This document shows positions 27,701 to 35,437 of a stretch of 64,000 nt of DNA, one piece after another. The stretch is from JBBDWJ01 sp963824095 (lineage in GTDB: Bacteria; Acidobacteriota; Terriglobia; Bryobacterales; UBA6623). A model generated the notes under the pieces. It was not told the DNA's origin, searched no databases, and worked only from the letters and a program-made list of their open reading frames with translations. The stretch is taken from the NCBI GenBank assembly GCA_963824095.1, contig CAWGNS010000014.1:372001-436000 (forward strand), written 5' to 3'. The position numbers and the translations under genes were made by a program. Positions within the stretch are counted from its first letter, which is position 1, and every line of letters begins with the position of its first letter.

Positions 27701-28245
27701 ACCGGCTGGCGTTTGCCGTCACGTACGAACTGCCGATCGGGCGCGGAAAGGTGATCGGCCGCAATATGGGCAATGCCGCCAACGCCGTGCTCGGCGGCTG
27801 GAAGGTCAACAGCTTTGTCACGCTGCAATCGGGGAATCCGATTGGTGTGCTGATGGCGGATGGCCGGCTGGCCGACGGCAACCAGCGGCCGAACGTATCG
27901 GGAGACCCCCGCGGGGCGGATGTGCGGACCGTCGTGGACGGGCTGGCCAGCTTCTTCAACGAAGCCGCCTTCTCGGATCCGGGCGATCAGACTCCCGGCA
28001 ATTCCCCGCGCTACTTCGATCAACTTCGCACCGACGGCATCAACAATCTGGATTTCTCACTTTTCAAGGACTTCCAGTTCCGCGAGGGGATGCTGCTGCA
28101 GTTTCGGGCGGAGTTTTTCAACTTCTTCAACACGCCGCGCTTCGGTGCTCCCGACACCTCATACGGGAGCAGCGATTTCGGCTTTATTTACGATCAGTCC
28201 AACCGGCCGCGCAACGGCCAGATTGGGATACGATTCATCTGGTAG
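24754..28245 (+). CDS. TonB-dependent receptor, Oar-like (complete)
   Basis: 1163-residue outer-membrane protein. The Sec leader (MNRVLRTITILLAVWCVFGLAGALFGQ) is followed by a carboxypeptidase-regulatory-like domain (about 33-115: LRGVVMDPSGAVIPGASVTAKN, GRYLFPGLKPAIYTLKVEAQGF). A plug domain comes next (VRLDGALSS, VEVIQEFNVENNSFSAEYGNNGGTVVNIVTKSGTNEFHGSGWWFFR). The large C-terminal part is a beta barrel with many aromatic-rich strands, ending in GQIGIRFIW with the terminal aromatic expected of outer-membrane barrels. Length is typical of Oar-type acidobacterial receptors. A strong hairpin terminates it. The following TPR/glycosidase-like operon may process the imported ligand. Ligand unknown. 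Confidence 0.93.
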   Translation: MNRVLRTITILLAVWCVFGLAGALFGQATYAAQLRGVVMDPSGAVIPGASVTAKNVETGIENVVATDAQGRYLFPGLKPAIYTLKVEAQGFRTLSQADVELRVGQQADLDFNMEVGQTTETIEVTSESPLLNTVSATLGTEVTNRYIMDMPLLDRGLTNLTFLAPGVTEVAGAGADDIKGTNFVSNGQRNGTAEVRLDGALSSVPESGEGGNTSVNYQPSVEVIQEFNVENNSFSAEYGNNGGTVVNIVTKSGTNEFHGSGWWFFRRPSLDANDFFSNQSGEGKGDYKRDEWGGSIGGPIKRERTFFFFDFLKRRNDSPSTLSTTVPTALQRAGDFSETYNDDGSLQQIFNPLDVQEDADGNLIRSPFANNIVPASVTDPVAPKVLALYPQATGDGEDLTHRFNYTRKLVDSFPTYQFDVKLDHLFTSNSRISGRFSQGHSHGTTPSAEGQLLDGATSQGTDRNIVLEHNWTPTPTLYWTNRFGVDRSYYEQVADPLDAASVGLSPELNGYFGLQRFPEIGPDEYGYLGQSCCTDTVKGQTQYMISSMLTKIAGAHTLKMGGEARIFFNNFWQPDYPTGQFEFDRSITTQSVFEPDYSQGNSLASLLVGWGTWGHVGTQPPTANKSRDQGLFVQDDWKVSDRLTLNLGLRYEWSNPFTERFNRLVVVDYNGDTGINVPGLGEIRGTSDLANNAKRTANVDRNNFGPRFGFAYRLNDKTVLRGGAGIYYGFNVATNFQYVGTPWYKNVAINFSKDGGVTPFASLSNPFPVGFYGPPGDKYGKLSQWGFDNGYNLNDGLRNAEVYQWNIGIQRELPGDMLIEVNYSSNRSNHLPFNGYDGTRNRNFISKAAREQYGSDGLAELVPNPFQPYFQGPNAIFNEPDSIYNDAEIERIYLLRPYPQFAGSFGGYPEFIANSRYSALQIRFEKRYSQGLAFTGNYTFSHMTDDNSLGFNPWIGSLQSQGELQDLTNLSAEQSISGFDTPHRLAFAVTYELPIGRGKVIGRNMGNAANAVLGGWKVNSFVTLQSGNPIGVLMADGRLADGNQRPNVSGDPRGADVRTVVDGLASFFNEAAFSDPGDQTPGNSPRYFDQLRTDGINNLDFSLFKDFQFREGMLLQFRAEFFNFFNTPRFGAPDTSYGSSDFGFIYDQSNRPRNGQIGIRFIW

Positions 28246-28248
28246 TTC

Positions 28249-28285
28249 GGCGGGGATCCCGGGTAGCACCGGGATCCCCGCCTTT
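28249..28285 (+). terminator. Strong hairpin terminator after TonB receptor
   Basis: Perfect 14-bp GC-rich stem (28249-28262 with 28269-28282, arm GGCGGGGATCCCGG) with a 6-nt loop GTAGCA and a short TTT run, starting 4 bp after the stop codon. The T tract is weak, so termination may be partial or bidirectional. Confidence 0.8.
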
Positions 28286-28360
28286 CCGGGCCGAGCCCAA
28301 ACCCCCGGGCTCGCGGACAACAGACTCCGCCCCGATGGCCCTGGTGTTGGGTAGCCCCTG

Positions 28361-29962
28361 GTGTGGAATAGCGTTGTGACGCACTGCACGATGGCGAGGC
28401 ACTTTCCCGAGTGGGCCTTTCGGCCGGCGCGGGGTGCGGTGAGTTGCGACGCCCCGAGCCGGGTAGTCCACACCAAGGGCAATCTTCCCGGGATTCTCCG
28501 GCTGGTCACGATCACCGGAATTTTGTGGGCGGCTCTCTCGCCTGGCGCGATTCTCGCCGGCCAGGCGCCGCTAAGCTCTACCGCCGGTCAGGACGAACAA
28601 GCCGCTCTCGACCAGATCCGCAACAGCCTGCGCGAGGGGCGCTTCGCCGCCGCCCGCAAAGAGTCGCAGGCATTCGTCGAGCGATTCCCCAAACAAGCAC
28701 TCGGATGGACCTATTTGGGCATGGCGAGCGTGCGGCTGGGCCAGGCAGACGCCGCCACTCAGGCCTACGAGCAGGCGCTGGCGCTCGACAGCAGTGACCC
28801 GCGCCCGTTCTTTGACCTTGCTCTTCTGCATGCTTCCCGGAAAGAGCTCGACCAGGCCATCGAACGGTTTCAGCAAGGATTGAAAATTGCTCCCAACAAC
28901 GCACAGGCCTGGTACAACCTGGGGCGGTTGTTCCTGGCAACGCACCGTCTCAGCGAAGCTCAACAGGCGCTCGAGAAGGCGCGCGACCTGGCGCCGGACG
29001 ACTCGGGAACGCGGCTCGCACTGGCCGAGGTGCTGCTTCGACGCAACCAGCTCGAGCCTGGCTTGAAAGAAGCCCGGGCGGTGGTCGAGGCGGCCGGCGC
29101 GACGCCGGAAATGCTCGTCGCCGCGGCGGAACTGCTTCGCCATGCACGGCAATACGAGCTCGCCGGCAGCACGCTGGACCGCATTGCGCGCTCGCGGCCC
29201 GATTGGCCGCCGATGCTGCTCGAACGTTCCCGGCTGGACATGGCGACGGGCCGCAAGGAAGACGCTGTCGCCGCTGCCCGTCGCGCGGCCGAGTTGGTTC
29301 CCGCCGAACTGGAAGCACATCTGGCGCTGGCGGAAGCGCTGATCAGCGCGAACCAGGATGCCGCCGCGGTCGAAAGCCTTACGGCGGTGCGCTCCCGCTT
29401 CCAGGGCGTCGCCGAGTTCGAGTACACGCTCGGCATCGCGCAATTCCGCGCTCACGACTTCCATGCCGCGGTGGACTCGTTGCAAAAGGCGATTGAGCTC
29501 AATCCGGCGCTCGACAATGCGCACTTTCTGCTGGGATCGATTGCGCTCGGTTCGGGCGATCTGGCCGAGGCCGAGCAAAGGCTCCACGCCGCGGTCCGGC
29601 TCAAGCCCAACAGCGCGCTCTACTACACCTATCTGGCGCGGGTGTACGAGAAGAAGGGCCCCGAGTTTCGAACCCAGGCGGAAGAGGCAACCCAACAGGT
29701 GCTGCGCCTGGCTCCGGGCGATATCGAGAGCCGCGAACGCCTGGCGCGCTGGGCCAAGGACGATGGAGATCTGCCCAAGGCACGCGAGTTGTTGGAGGGC
29801 ATCGTCCGCGACAGCGACAGTTATCTGCCCGCGCACCGGCTGCTGGCGATCGTCTATCACCAGATGGGCCTGGCGGACGCCGCTCGCGCCGAGCAGCAAC
29901 GCCTGCAAGAGCTCCAGCGTTCGAGCGCCACCGAAACCGACGCACGGAGCGAGGAACCGTGA
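28361..29962 (+). CDS. Exported TPR-repeat protein A
   Basis: Up to 533 residues. The start is uncertain: GTG 28361, ATG 28391 or GTG 28439, all in frame ahead of a hydrophobic leader LVTITGILWAALSPGAILAG. The rest is about 12 tetratricopeptide repeats (ALGWTYLGMASVRLGQADAATQAYEQALALD, AQAWYNLGRLFLATHRLSEAQQALEKARDLAP, LYYTYLARVYEKKG). No catalytic domain. The stop overlaps the GTG start of the next TPR gene by 4 bp. A periplasmic scaffold or outer-membrane-associated role is likely. It lies downstream of the TonB receptor terminator, so it may have its own promoter or be read through. Confidence 0.85.
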   Translation: MWNSVVTHCTMARHFPEWAFRPARGAVSCDAPSRVVHTKGNLPGILRLVTITGILWAALSPGAILAGQAPLSSTAGQDEQAALDQIRNSLREGRFAAARKESQAFVERFPKQALGWTYLGMASVRLGQADAATQAYEQALALDSSDPRPFFDLALLHASRKELDQAIERFQQGLKIAPNNAQAWYNLGRLFLATHRLSEAQQALEKARDLAPDDSGTRLALAEVLLRRNQLEPGLKEARAVVEAAGATPEMLVAAAELLRHARQYELAGSTLDRIARSRPDWPPMLLERSRLDMATGRKEDAVAAARRAAELVPAELEAHLALAEALISANQDAAAVESLTAVRSRFQGVAEFEYTLGIAQFRAHDFHAAVDSLQKAIELNPALDNAHFLLGSIALGSGDLAEAEQRLHAAVRLKPNSALYYTYLARVYEKKGPEFRTQAEEATQQVLRLAPGDIESRERLARWAKDDGDLPKARELLEGIVRDSDSYLPAHRLLAIVYHQMGLADAARAEQQRLQELQRSSATETDARSEEP

Positions 29963-31590
29963 CGTTCGCCGTCAGCCACGGGCAACACAGAGCTAGGGCG
30001 GGCCTGATCCCGTGTTGCGCCCTGTTGGCCGCCGCCTTGGCGGCCGCATCCACGGCGGTTGCCCAACAGGGGGACGCGTCGTTCGAGCGCGGGCTGCAAG
30101 CGGCGCAGCGTGGCGACACGGCTGCCGCCGAACGCGAGTTGCGCGAGGCGGTCCGCCTCGAACCGCGGCGCGCGGACGCGCTGGCGGCCCTGGGGGCGGT
30201 GCTGGGCATGCAAGGCAAGCTGCAGGAGTCCAGCGGCTATCTCGAAAAGGCCGTCGAGGTCAATCCTTCCGACAGCGGCTCGCGGCGCAACCTGGCCTCC
30301 AATCAGTTTCAGTTGGGGCAACTCGAAAAGGCTCGCACTAACCTGCAGCAATTGTTGCGACAGCAGCCAGGGGATGCGCAGGCCACGCTGTTGCTGGGGA
30401 TGGTCAGCGAGGAATTGCGCGATGATGCCACGGCGCTGCGGCTGCTGGACGCGGTTCCGCAGTTAGTGGGGCAGCGGCCGCAGTCGGTAATTGCACTGGC
30501 CCGCGTGCTGTATCGATCGGGCAAGACCTCCACGGCGCAGGCCACGCTGCGAAAGCTGAGCTCATTTCGCGATCAGCCGGACGCCGTTCTGCTGGGCGCC
30601 CAGGCCGCCATGAACGCTCGCGATTGGTCCCAGGCAGAGAGCATGTTCGCAGCCGTTGCCGAGAGTCACCCCGATCAGCCCAAGGTCGCGCTGCAACTCG
30701 CGGAAGCGCAGTATCGCAACGGCCACCCGACGCAGGCGCGCAAGACGCTGACGAGCTTACTGGCCGAAGGGCATCAATCGGCGGACGCCTTCAATCTGCT
30801 CGGCTGGTGCTTCTTTCGCGAAGGCAATCTCAAGGACGCGATTGCCTCGCTCGACCTGGCCATCGACCGTGAACCCGGCAAGGCCGCGCACTATATCGAT
30901 GTGGGGCTGATGCTGTTTAGCGACAAGCGCTATTCCGCGGCGCTCGAAGCAGCGCACCGCGCGGTGAAGGCCGAGCCGGATTCCTATCGGGCGCGCATGC
31001 TCGCCGGGTTGGCGCAAACGCGGCTGAACCGCCTCGATGAGGCATTGGCCTCGTACCACAAAGCGAAGGAGCTGCAGCCTAGCGCGGCGGAACCTTGGCT
31101 GGCGACCGGCATCGTGCTGTCGGCCGGAAATCGCGAGCAGGAAGCGGAACAGGTCTTCCAATCCGCGCTTGATCGCTTCCCGAAAAACGCCTTGATCGAG
31201 CAGGAATACGCCAAGTTTCTGCTGCGCATCTCGGCCGGCCAGGCCGGCCCCCGGCAAACCAAGGCGAAACAGTTGCTCGAAGCGGCTCTGACGCGCAACG
31301 ACGGCCTGGCCGACGCGCACTATGAGCTGGGCAAGCTGGAGCTAGAGGCGGACCATGCAGCGCAAGCAATGCAACACCTGGAGCGCGCCGCAAGCCTCGC
31401 GCCCGACGCCGCCCGCAATCACTTTCTGCTGGCGCGCGCCTATCGCGCCGCCGGGCGGGACGACGACGCCGGCCGCGAACTGAGCCGCTTTCGGGAACTT
31501 CAGCAACAAAAAAAACCAACCGCCGATTCCTCAAAGCCAGAGGGAAGCGGCGACGCCGAACGCAACTTCGTTCTCATGCTCGAACCGTGA
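29959..31590 (+). CDS. Exported TPR-repeat protein B
   Basis: 543 residues from a GTG at 29959 (GTGA overlap with the previous gene; no nearby ATG). The leader GLIPCCALLAAALAAASTAVAQ is Sec-type. About 13 TPR units follow (FERGLQAAQRGDTAAAERELREAVRLEP, AFNLLGWCFFREGNLKDAIASLDLAIDREP, RARMLAGLAQTRLNRLDEALASYHKAKELQP). The C-terminus is polar and Lys/Ser-rich. It resembles its upstream neighbour in architecture, not closely in sequence. The stop overlaps the next gene by 4 bp if that gene starts at GTG 31587. Probably a protein-interaction scaffold. Confidence 0.87.
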   Translation: MTFAVSHGQHRARAGLIPCCALLAAALAAASTAVAQQGDASFERGLQAAQRGDTAAAERELREAVRLEPRRADALAALGAVLGMQGKLQESSGYLEKAVEVNPSDSGSRRNLASNQFQLGQLEKARTNLQQLLRQQPGDAQATLLLGMVSEELRDDATALRLLDAVPQLVGQRPQSVIALARVLYRSGKTSTAQATLRKLSSFRDQPDAVLLGAQAAMNARDWSQAESMFAAVAESHPDQPKVALQLAEAQYRNGHPTQARKTLTSLLAEGHQSADAFNLLGWCFFREGNLKDAIASLDLAIDREPGKAAHYIDVGLMLFSDKRYSAALEAAHRAVKAEPDSYRARMLAGLAQTRLNRLDEALASYHKAKELQPSAAEPWLATGIVLSAGNREQEAEQVFQSALDRFPKNALIEQEYAKFLLRISAGQAGPRQTKAKQLLEAALTRNDGLADAHYELGKLELEADHAAQAMQHLERAASLAPDAARNHFLLARAYRAAGRDDDAGRELSRFRELQQQKKPTADSSKPEGSGDAERNFVLMLEP

Positions 31591-31595
31591 TCACC

Positions 31596-33569
31596 ATGCG
31601 CAAAATTATCATTTTTCTATTTCTGATCGGATCCGTCTGCGGCCTAGCGCAGGAGGATACCGCCCTCGACTGGACGCAGCGCGTCCGCATCGCCGGCTAC
31701 GGCCTCAAGCCCGACAACGCGGACGCGATCGTCAAGGATGCGGTCGGCTCGCACGTCTTCGGCATCGAGACCGACAACGATCTCAACGGCCGCTATGACA
31801 GCTTTCTAGATCCGACGACCAAGCTCGAAGCGATCCGCCGCGTGGCCGAACGCGCGCACGCGGCCGGGCAGAAGGCTTTCGTCTATACCGCCGCTCTCGA
31901 ATGCATCACCGGTAGCGCCGACAAGAAGGAACACACGTTCTTCAAGGACCATCCGGACTGGGTACAGCGCAAGATCACCGGGGAGCCGGCCGTGTTTACC
32001 GGCGGCGCGGCCTTCTGGATCTCTAAGGGCGACGAGGACGTCTGGATCAGCCCCTATGCGCCGGGGTGGCGCAAGCTCTACATGCAGCGGATCCGCCAGA
32101 TCGCGGCTACCGGCATCGACGGCGTCTACGTGGACATCCCCTACTGGATGACGCACTTCGAGGGCTGGGAAGACAGTTGGGCGAGCTTCGACGACTACAC
32201 CGTGGCGGCTTTTCGCAAGCGGACCGGACTCGACGCGCGCAAGGATATCCGGCTCGGCGACTATGACGACCCCGGATTTCGGCAATGGGTGCGTTTTCGC
32301 ATCGATTCGATCACGGACTTCGTCAAAGAGCTTGATGCCAACGTGAAGGCGGGGAACCCGCAGTGCAAGACGATTCCCGAGATCTACCCCGGCATCGAGG
32401 CCGAAGCCGCGCGGGTCGGCGCGGACGTCTACGAGCTGTATCCCGTCGTCGATGTGGTCGCGCACGAGTATGAGTACGAAGGCGGGGAGGCGATGTCGGC
32501 CTCGAAGTCGGCGGTCGATTGGCTGAACTACATGATCGGCATGTTCACGTTCCGCTCGTTCGCCGAAGGCAAGGCGAGCTGGATGCTCAGCTATTCCTGG
32601 GACGGCGAAAAGAAGATCTCCCCGGGCGAGGCGATGCGCAACCTGTTTTCCGCGCAGCTCACGGCGGGAACGCACCCCTGGGACGCCAAGGGGCACGTCA
32701 TGTCGCGCTCGAACGATATCGAGACGCGCGGCCTGGTATATGGTTGGCTGGCGAAGCACGAGCAAACCTTCTTTGCGCCGCGCCGGGCGGTGCATCCCAT
32801 TGGCGTTTATTTCTCGCCCGACACGCGCAATTTCTTCCCCCACGAATTCATCGCTTCGTTCCGCGGCGTGATGTCGATGCTGCTGCAGGAGCACGTTGAG
32901 TTCGAAGTCGTGACGCCGCGCACGCTCGCTGCCTTTCAAGGGCCGGCGCTGGTGCTGCCCGACGTACGCTGCCTCAGCGATGACGAGGTCGAGTTGCTGC
33001 GCAAGTTCCGCGACAAAGGGGGCTATCTGGAGCTGACCGGCCAGACCGGCGCTTTCGATGAGAATCGCGGCCGCCGCGAACCGGCGATCGATTGGGCGTC
33101 GGGCGCCGGGCAATCGGCTCAGGTATCGGTGGTGTCCGCTTCGCCCGGCAGCGACTACTCGCAGGCGCTGGCAAAGGGATTCAACGCGGCGACGGCTGAG
33201 GGGCAGGTCGATCCGCAGATCGATAAGCTGCGCCGGGACTTCGTCGAGCCTATGCGGGCGAAAGCGGTACCGGATCCGCTGGTCGAGGTGCACGCATCGC
33301 CGTTCGTGGTGACCCAGACGGTCGAGGTCGATGGCAAGCCGCATGTTTTTCTGGTCAATTTCAAAGGCCTGAAGTCCAAGGAAAATGCCGTGCAGCAACC
33401 CGAACACGGCGCGACCGTGAGTTTTCGAGCGTCGAGCGGCGCGAAGGTTCACCTGTTGCCGTTCCTCGGAGAGCCGCAGCTTCTCGATTGCTCTCAGAAG
33501 GGCGGGCGCCTCTCGTGCGTTTTGCCCGATTTCGCCAAGTCCGCAGTGGTGTGGTTGGATCCCTCCTGA
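31596..33569 (+). CDS. Secreted glycosidase-like TIM-barrel protein with GATase-like domain
   Basis: About 657 residues; ATG at 31596 gives a clean Sec leader (MRKIIIFLFLIGSVCGLAQ), while GTG at 31587 would give GTGA overlap with the TPR gene. The N-terminal 350 residues look like a hypothetical glycosyl hydrolase barrel: AGQKAFVYTAAL, FKDHPDWVQRKITGEP, ISPYAPGWRKLYMQRIRQIAATGIDGVYVDIPYW and GMFTFRSFAEGKASWMLSYSW. Acidic DIPYW and PEIYPG are candidate catalytic positions. A class-I GATase-like domain follows (GVYFSPDTRNFF, ALVLPDVRCLSDDEVELLRKFRDKGGYLELTG), as in GH42-type enzymes, then a beta-rich tail. No activity can be assigned; carbohydrate hydrolysis is inference. Confidence 0.75.
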   Translation: MRKIIIFLFLIGSVCGLAQEDTALDWTQRVRIAGYGLKPDNADAIVKDAVGSHVFGIETDNDLNGRYDSFLDPTTKLEAIRRVAERAHAAGQKAFVYTAALECITGSADKKEHTFFKDHPDWVQRKITGEPAVFTGGAAFWISKGDEDVWISPYAPGWRKLYMQRIRQIAATGIDGVYVDIPYWMTHFEGWEDSWASFDDYTVAAFRKRTGLDARKDIRLGDYDDPGFRQWVRFRIDSITDFVKELDANVKAGNPQCKTIPEIYPGIEAEAARVGADVYELYPVVDVVAHEYEYEGGEAMSASKSAVDWLNYMIGMFTFRSFAEGKASWMLSYSWDGEKKISPGEAMRNLFSAQLTAGTHPWDAKGHVMSRSNDIETRGLVYGWLAKHEQTFFAPRRAVHPIGVYFSPDTRNFFPHEFIASFRGVMSMLLQEHVEFEVVTPRTLAAFQGPALVLPDVRCLSDDEVELLRKFRDKGGYLELTGQTGAFDENRGRREPAIDWASGAGQSAQVSVVSASPGSDYSQALAKGFNAATAEGQVDPQIDKLRRDFVEPMRAKAVPDPLVEVHASPFVVTQTVEVDGKPHVFLVNFKGLKSKENAVQQPEHGATVSFRASSGAKVHLLPFLGEPQLLDCSQKGGRLSCVLPDFAKSAVVWLDPS

Positions 33570-34007
33570 GGGGACACCAACCTTTGGGTAGGAAAACGTC
33601 GGCGCCGTGAGCGGCGGTCAGCGGCTTTCTTTTGCCTGCGCGCAGTTCCCGCGGCCGCGCTCGATCCGGACGGGTGAGAGCGCAATAGCCTAGTTGAGCC
33701 GCCCGACAGACTGCCGTCTTTTCCGCACCCTCCAGTCCGCGCGAAACAGTTCCAGGTACAGCCCAAAATCGCGAGCGACGCCGCCACGGTGTTGGTGGAC
33801 CTCGCGGGAATGCTATTGTTCCCTTATGTAGCGCTGGTGTTGCGCTCGGCCGGGCGGATCGGGGATTTTGCCGGCGCGAGCATTCACGAGTCTGCGTAGT
33901 TAACCGGAGCGAAGCTCAGCCGCAATCCGCTGCCGGCCGCGGCCCTCTGCCGTTCTGGGCGGGGGCGGCTTCGTTTGCAAAAAAGCAGGCCAACAAGGAG
34001 ATCCACG
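33570..34007. other. Intergenic region before sulfite oxidase gene
   Basis: 438 bp with no supported gene. One reading frame stays open to a stop at 33899 and encodes a hydrophobic stretch (TVLVDLAGMLLFPYVALVL), but it has no start or ribosome site, so it may be chance or a gene remnant. TTGGTG-16-TATTGT near 33802-33829 is a possible promoter. Confidence 0.35.
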
Positions 34008-35381
34008 ATGAATACCCATTCTCACAGCCGGAGGCAGTGGCTGCGGACCGTTGCCGGGGCGTTGCTGGCCGGCGCCGCGCGCGCCCAGGACCGTTCGCTG
34101 GAGCACGCCGTCATCGGCTCCAAAGATCCGCGGATGATCGTGCATTCCTCGCGTCCCGCCGATCTGGAGACTCCGCCGGAGCTGTTCGACAGTTGGATCA
34201 CGCCGATCGACCGCTTCTATGTGCGCACACATTTCTATTTGCCCTCGGTCGATACCGCCTCGTGGCGCTGCAAGGTCGACGGCCTGGTGGACCAGCCGCT
34301 GACGCTCGCGCTGAAGGACCTGGAGGCTTTTGAGTCCGTCGAGCGCGTCGTTACTCTGGAGTGCGCCGGCAACGGCCGAGCGCGATTTCAGCCTCGCGTG
34401 CCCGGCACGCAATGGAGCGATGGAGCGATCGGCACCGCGCGCTGGAAAGGCGTTCGTTTGCGGGACGTGCTGCGCAAGGCCGGGGTCCGTGACGCGGCCA
34501 AGCACATCGCCTTCGATGGAGCCGATTCCAAGATCGGCAACGCGCCCGAGTTCATCCGCAGCTTTCCCATCGAAAAGTGCATGCACCCGGATACGCTGCT
34601 GGCGACGCACATGAATGGCGAGGCCATTCCCCTGCCCCATGGCGCTCCGCTGCGTTTGATCACGCCCGGCTGGGAGGGGGCGGCCTGCGTCAAATGGGTC
34701 GAAAAGATCACCGCCCGTGACACCGAGTTCGACGGCGCATTCATGACCAAGGCCTACCGCATGCCGACGCATCGCGTCGAGCCGGGGGCGAGTGTGCCGG
34801 CCAGCGAGACGGCGCCCATCACGCGCTTGTTCGTCAAATCGCTGATCACCCATCCTCGGACCGCCCTCCCGCCGTCCTCGGAGTCGTTCGAGATCCGCGG
34901 CTTTGCCTGGGCGGGCCCCGACGACGTCCAAGGGGTTCGCGTCTCCGCCGACAGCGGCCGCACCTGGAAAAACGCGGAGCTGGGCTCGGACAAGGCCCGC
35001 TACGCCTGGAGGGAATTTCGCTGCCGTTGGGACATTGCCGATGCGTCGGCTCCGCTGGTGCTGATGTCGCAGGCCACCGACAACAAGGGGATGACCCAGC
35101 CGCTGGATTCGCCCTGGAACCCGAGCGGATATCTGCGCAACACGGTGGATCGCGTCGAGCTTCCCGCGCCCGCGTCGCTGCCCGAGGGAGCCGGCAAGGA
35201 AATTCTGGAGCGCAGTTGCACGGCCTGCCACAATCTCAATCCGGTGATGTCGCAACGGCTGGGCAAGGCGCGCTGGGAGGGCGAGGTCCAGAAAATGTCG
35301 GACTGGGGAGCGTCGCTGACTCCCGAAGACAAACAGACTCTGGTGGAGTACCTCAGCCAGCATTTTCCGGAGAACTGGTAA
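34008..35381 (+). CDS. Sulfite oxidase-family molybdoenzyme fused to cytochrome c domain
   Basis: 457 residues; ATG at 34008 is set by AAGGAG 8 bp upstream. The leader HSRRQWLRTVAGALLAGAARAQ is Tat-type, as expected for a molybdopterin protein. The catalytic domain has the Mo-ligand Cys in TLECAGNGR (near residue 119), then ITPGWEGAACVKWVEKI. A dimerisation (Mo-co) Ig-like domain follows (FEIRGFAWAGPDDVQGVRVSADSGRTW). After residue 395 comes a short cytochrome c domain with one haem site CTACH (near 404-408) and a candidate Met ligand in VQKMSDWG. Likely a periplasmic sulfite dehydrogenase that passes electrons to its own haem. No maturation genes are nearby. Substrate not proven. Confidence 0.9.
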   Translation: MNTHSHSRRQWLRTVAGALLAGAARAQDRSLEHAVIGSKDPRMIVHSSRPADLETPPELFDSWITPIDRFYVRTHFYLPSVDTASWRCKVDGLVDQPLTLALKDLEAFESVERVVTLECAGNGRARFQPRVPGTQWSDGAIGTARWKGVRLRDVLRKAGVRDAAKHIAFDGADSKIGNAPEFIRSFPIEKCMHPDTLLATHMNGEAIPLPHGAPLRLITPGWEGAACVKWVEKITARDTEFDGAFMTKAYRMPTHRVEPGASVPASETAPITRLFVKSLITHPRTALPPSSESFEIRGFAWAGPDDVQGVRVSADSGRTWKNAELGSDKARYAWREFRCRWDIADASAPLVLMSQATDNKGMTQPLDSPWNPSGYLRNTVDRVELPAPASLPEGAGKEILERSCTACHNLNPVMSQRLGKARWEGEVQKMSDWGASLTPEDKQTLVEYLSQHFPENW

Positions 35382-35437
35382 GGCGGCCGGCGAACACGCC
35401 TGGCCGCGTGCGCGACGGCGGGCCGGCTTTTTCGCGG

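Noticed and set aside
24604..28023. Very long open frame on the minus strand (over 1100 codons) opposite the TonB receptor
   Set aside because: It is the antisense shadow of the receptor gene: GC-rich codon bias keeps it open, its composition is Arg/Val/Gly-rich, and no domain is recognisable.
33700..33899. Open frame with a hydrophobic segment upstream of the sulfite oxidase
   Set aside because: No start codon with ribosome site and no family similarity; could be a remnant but not supportable as a gene.
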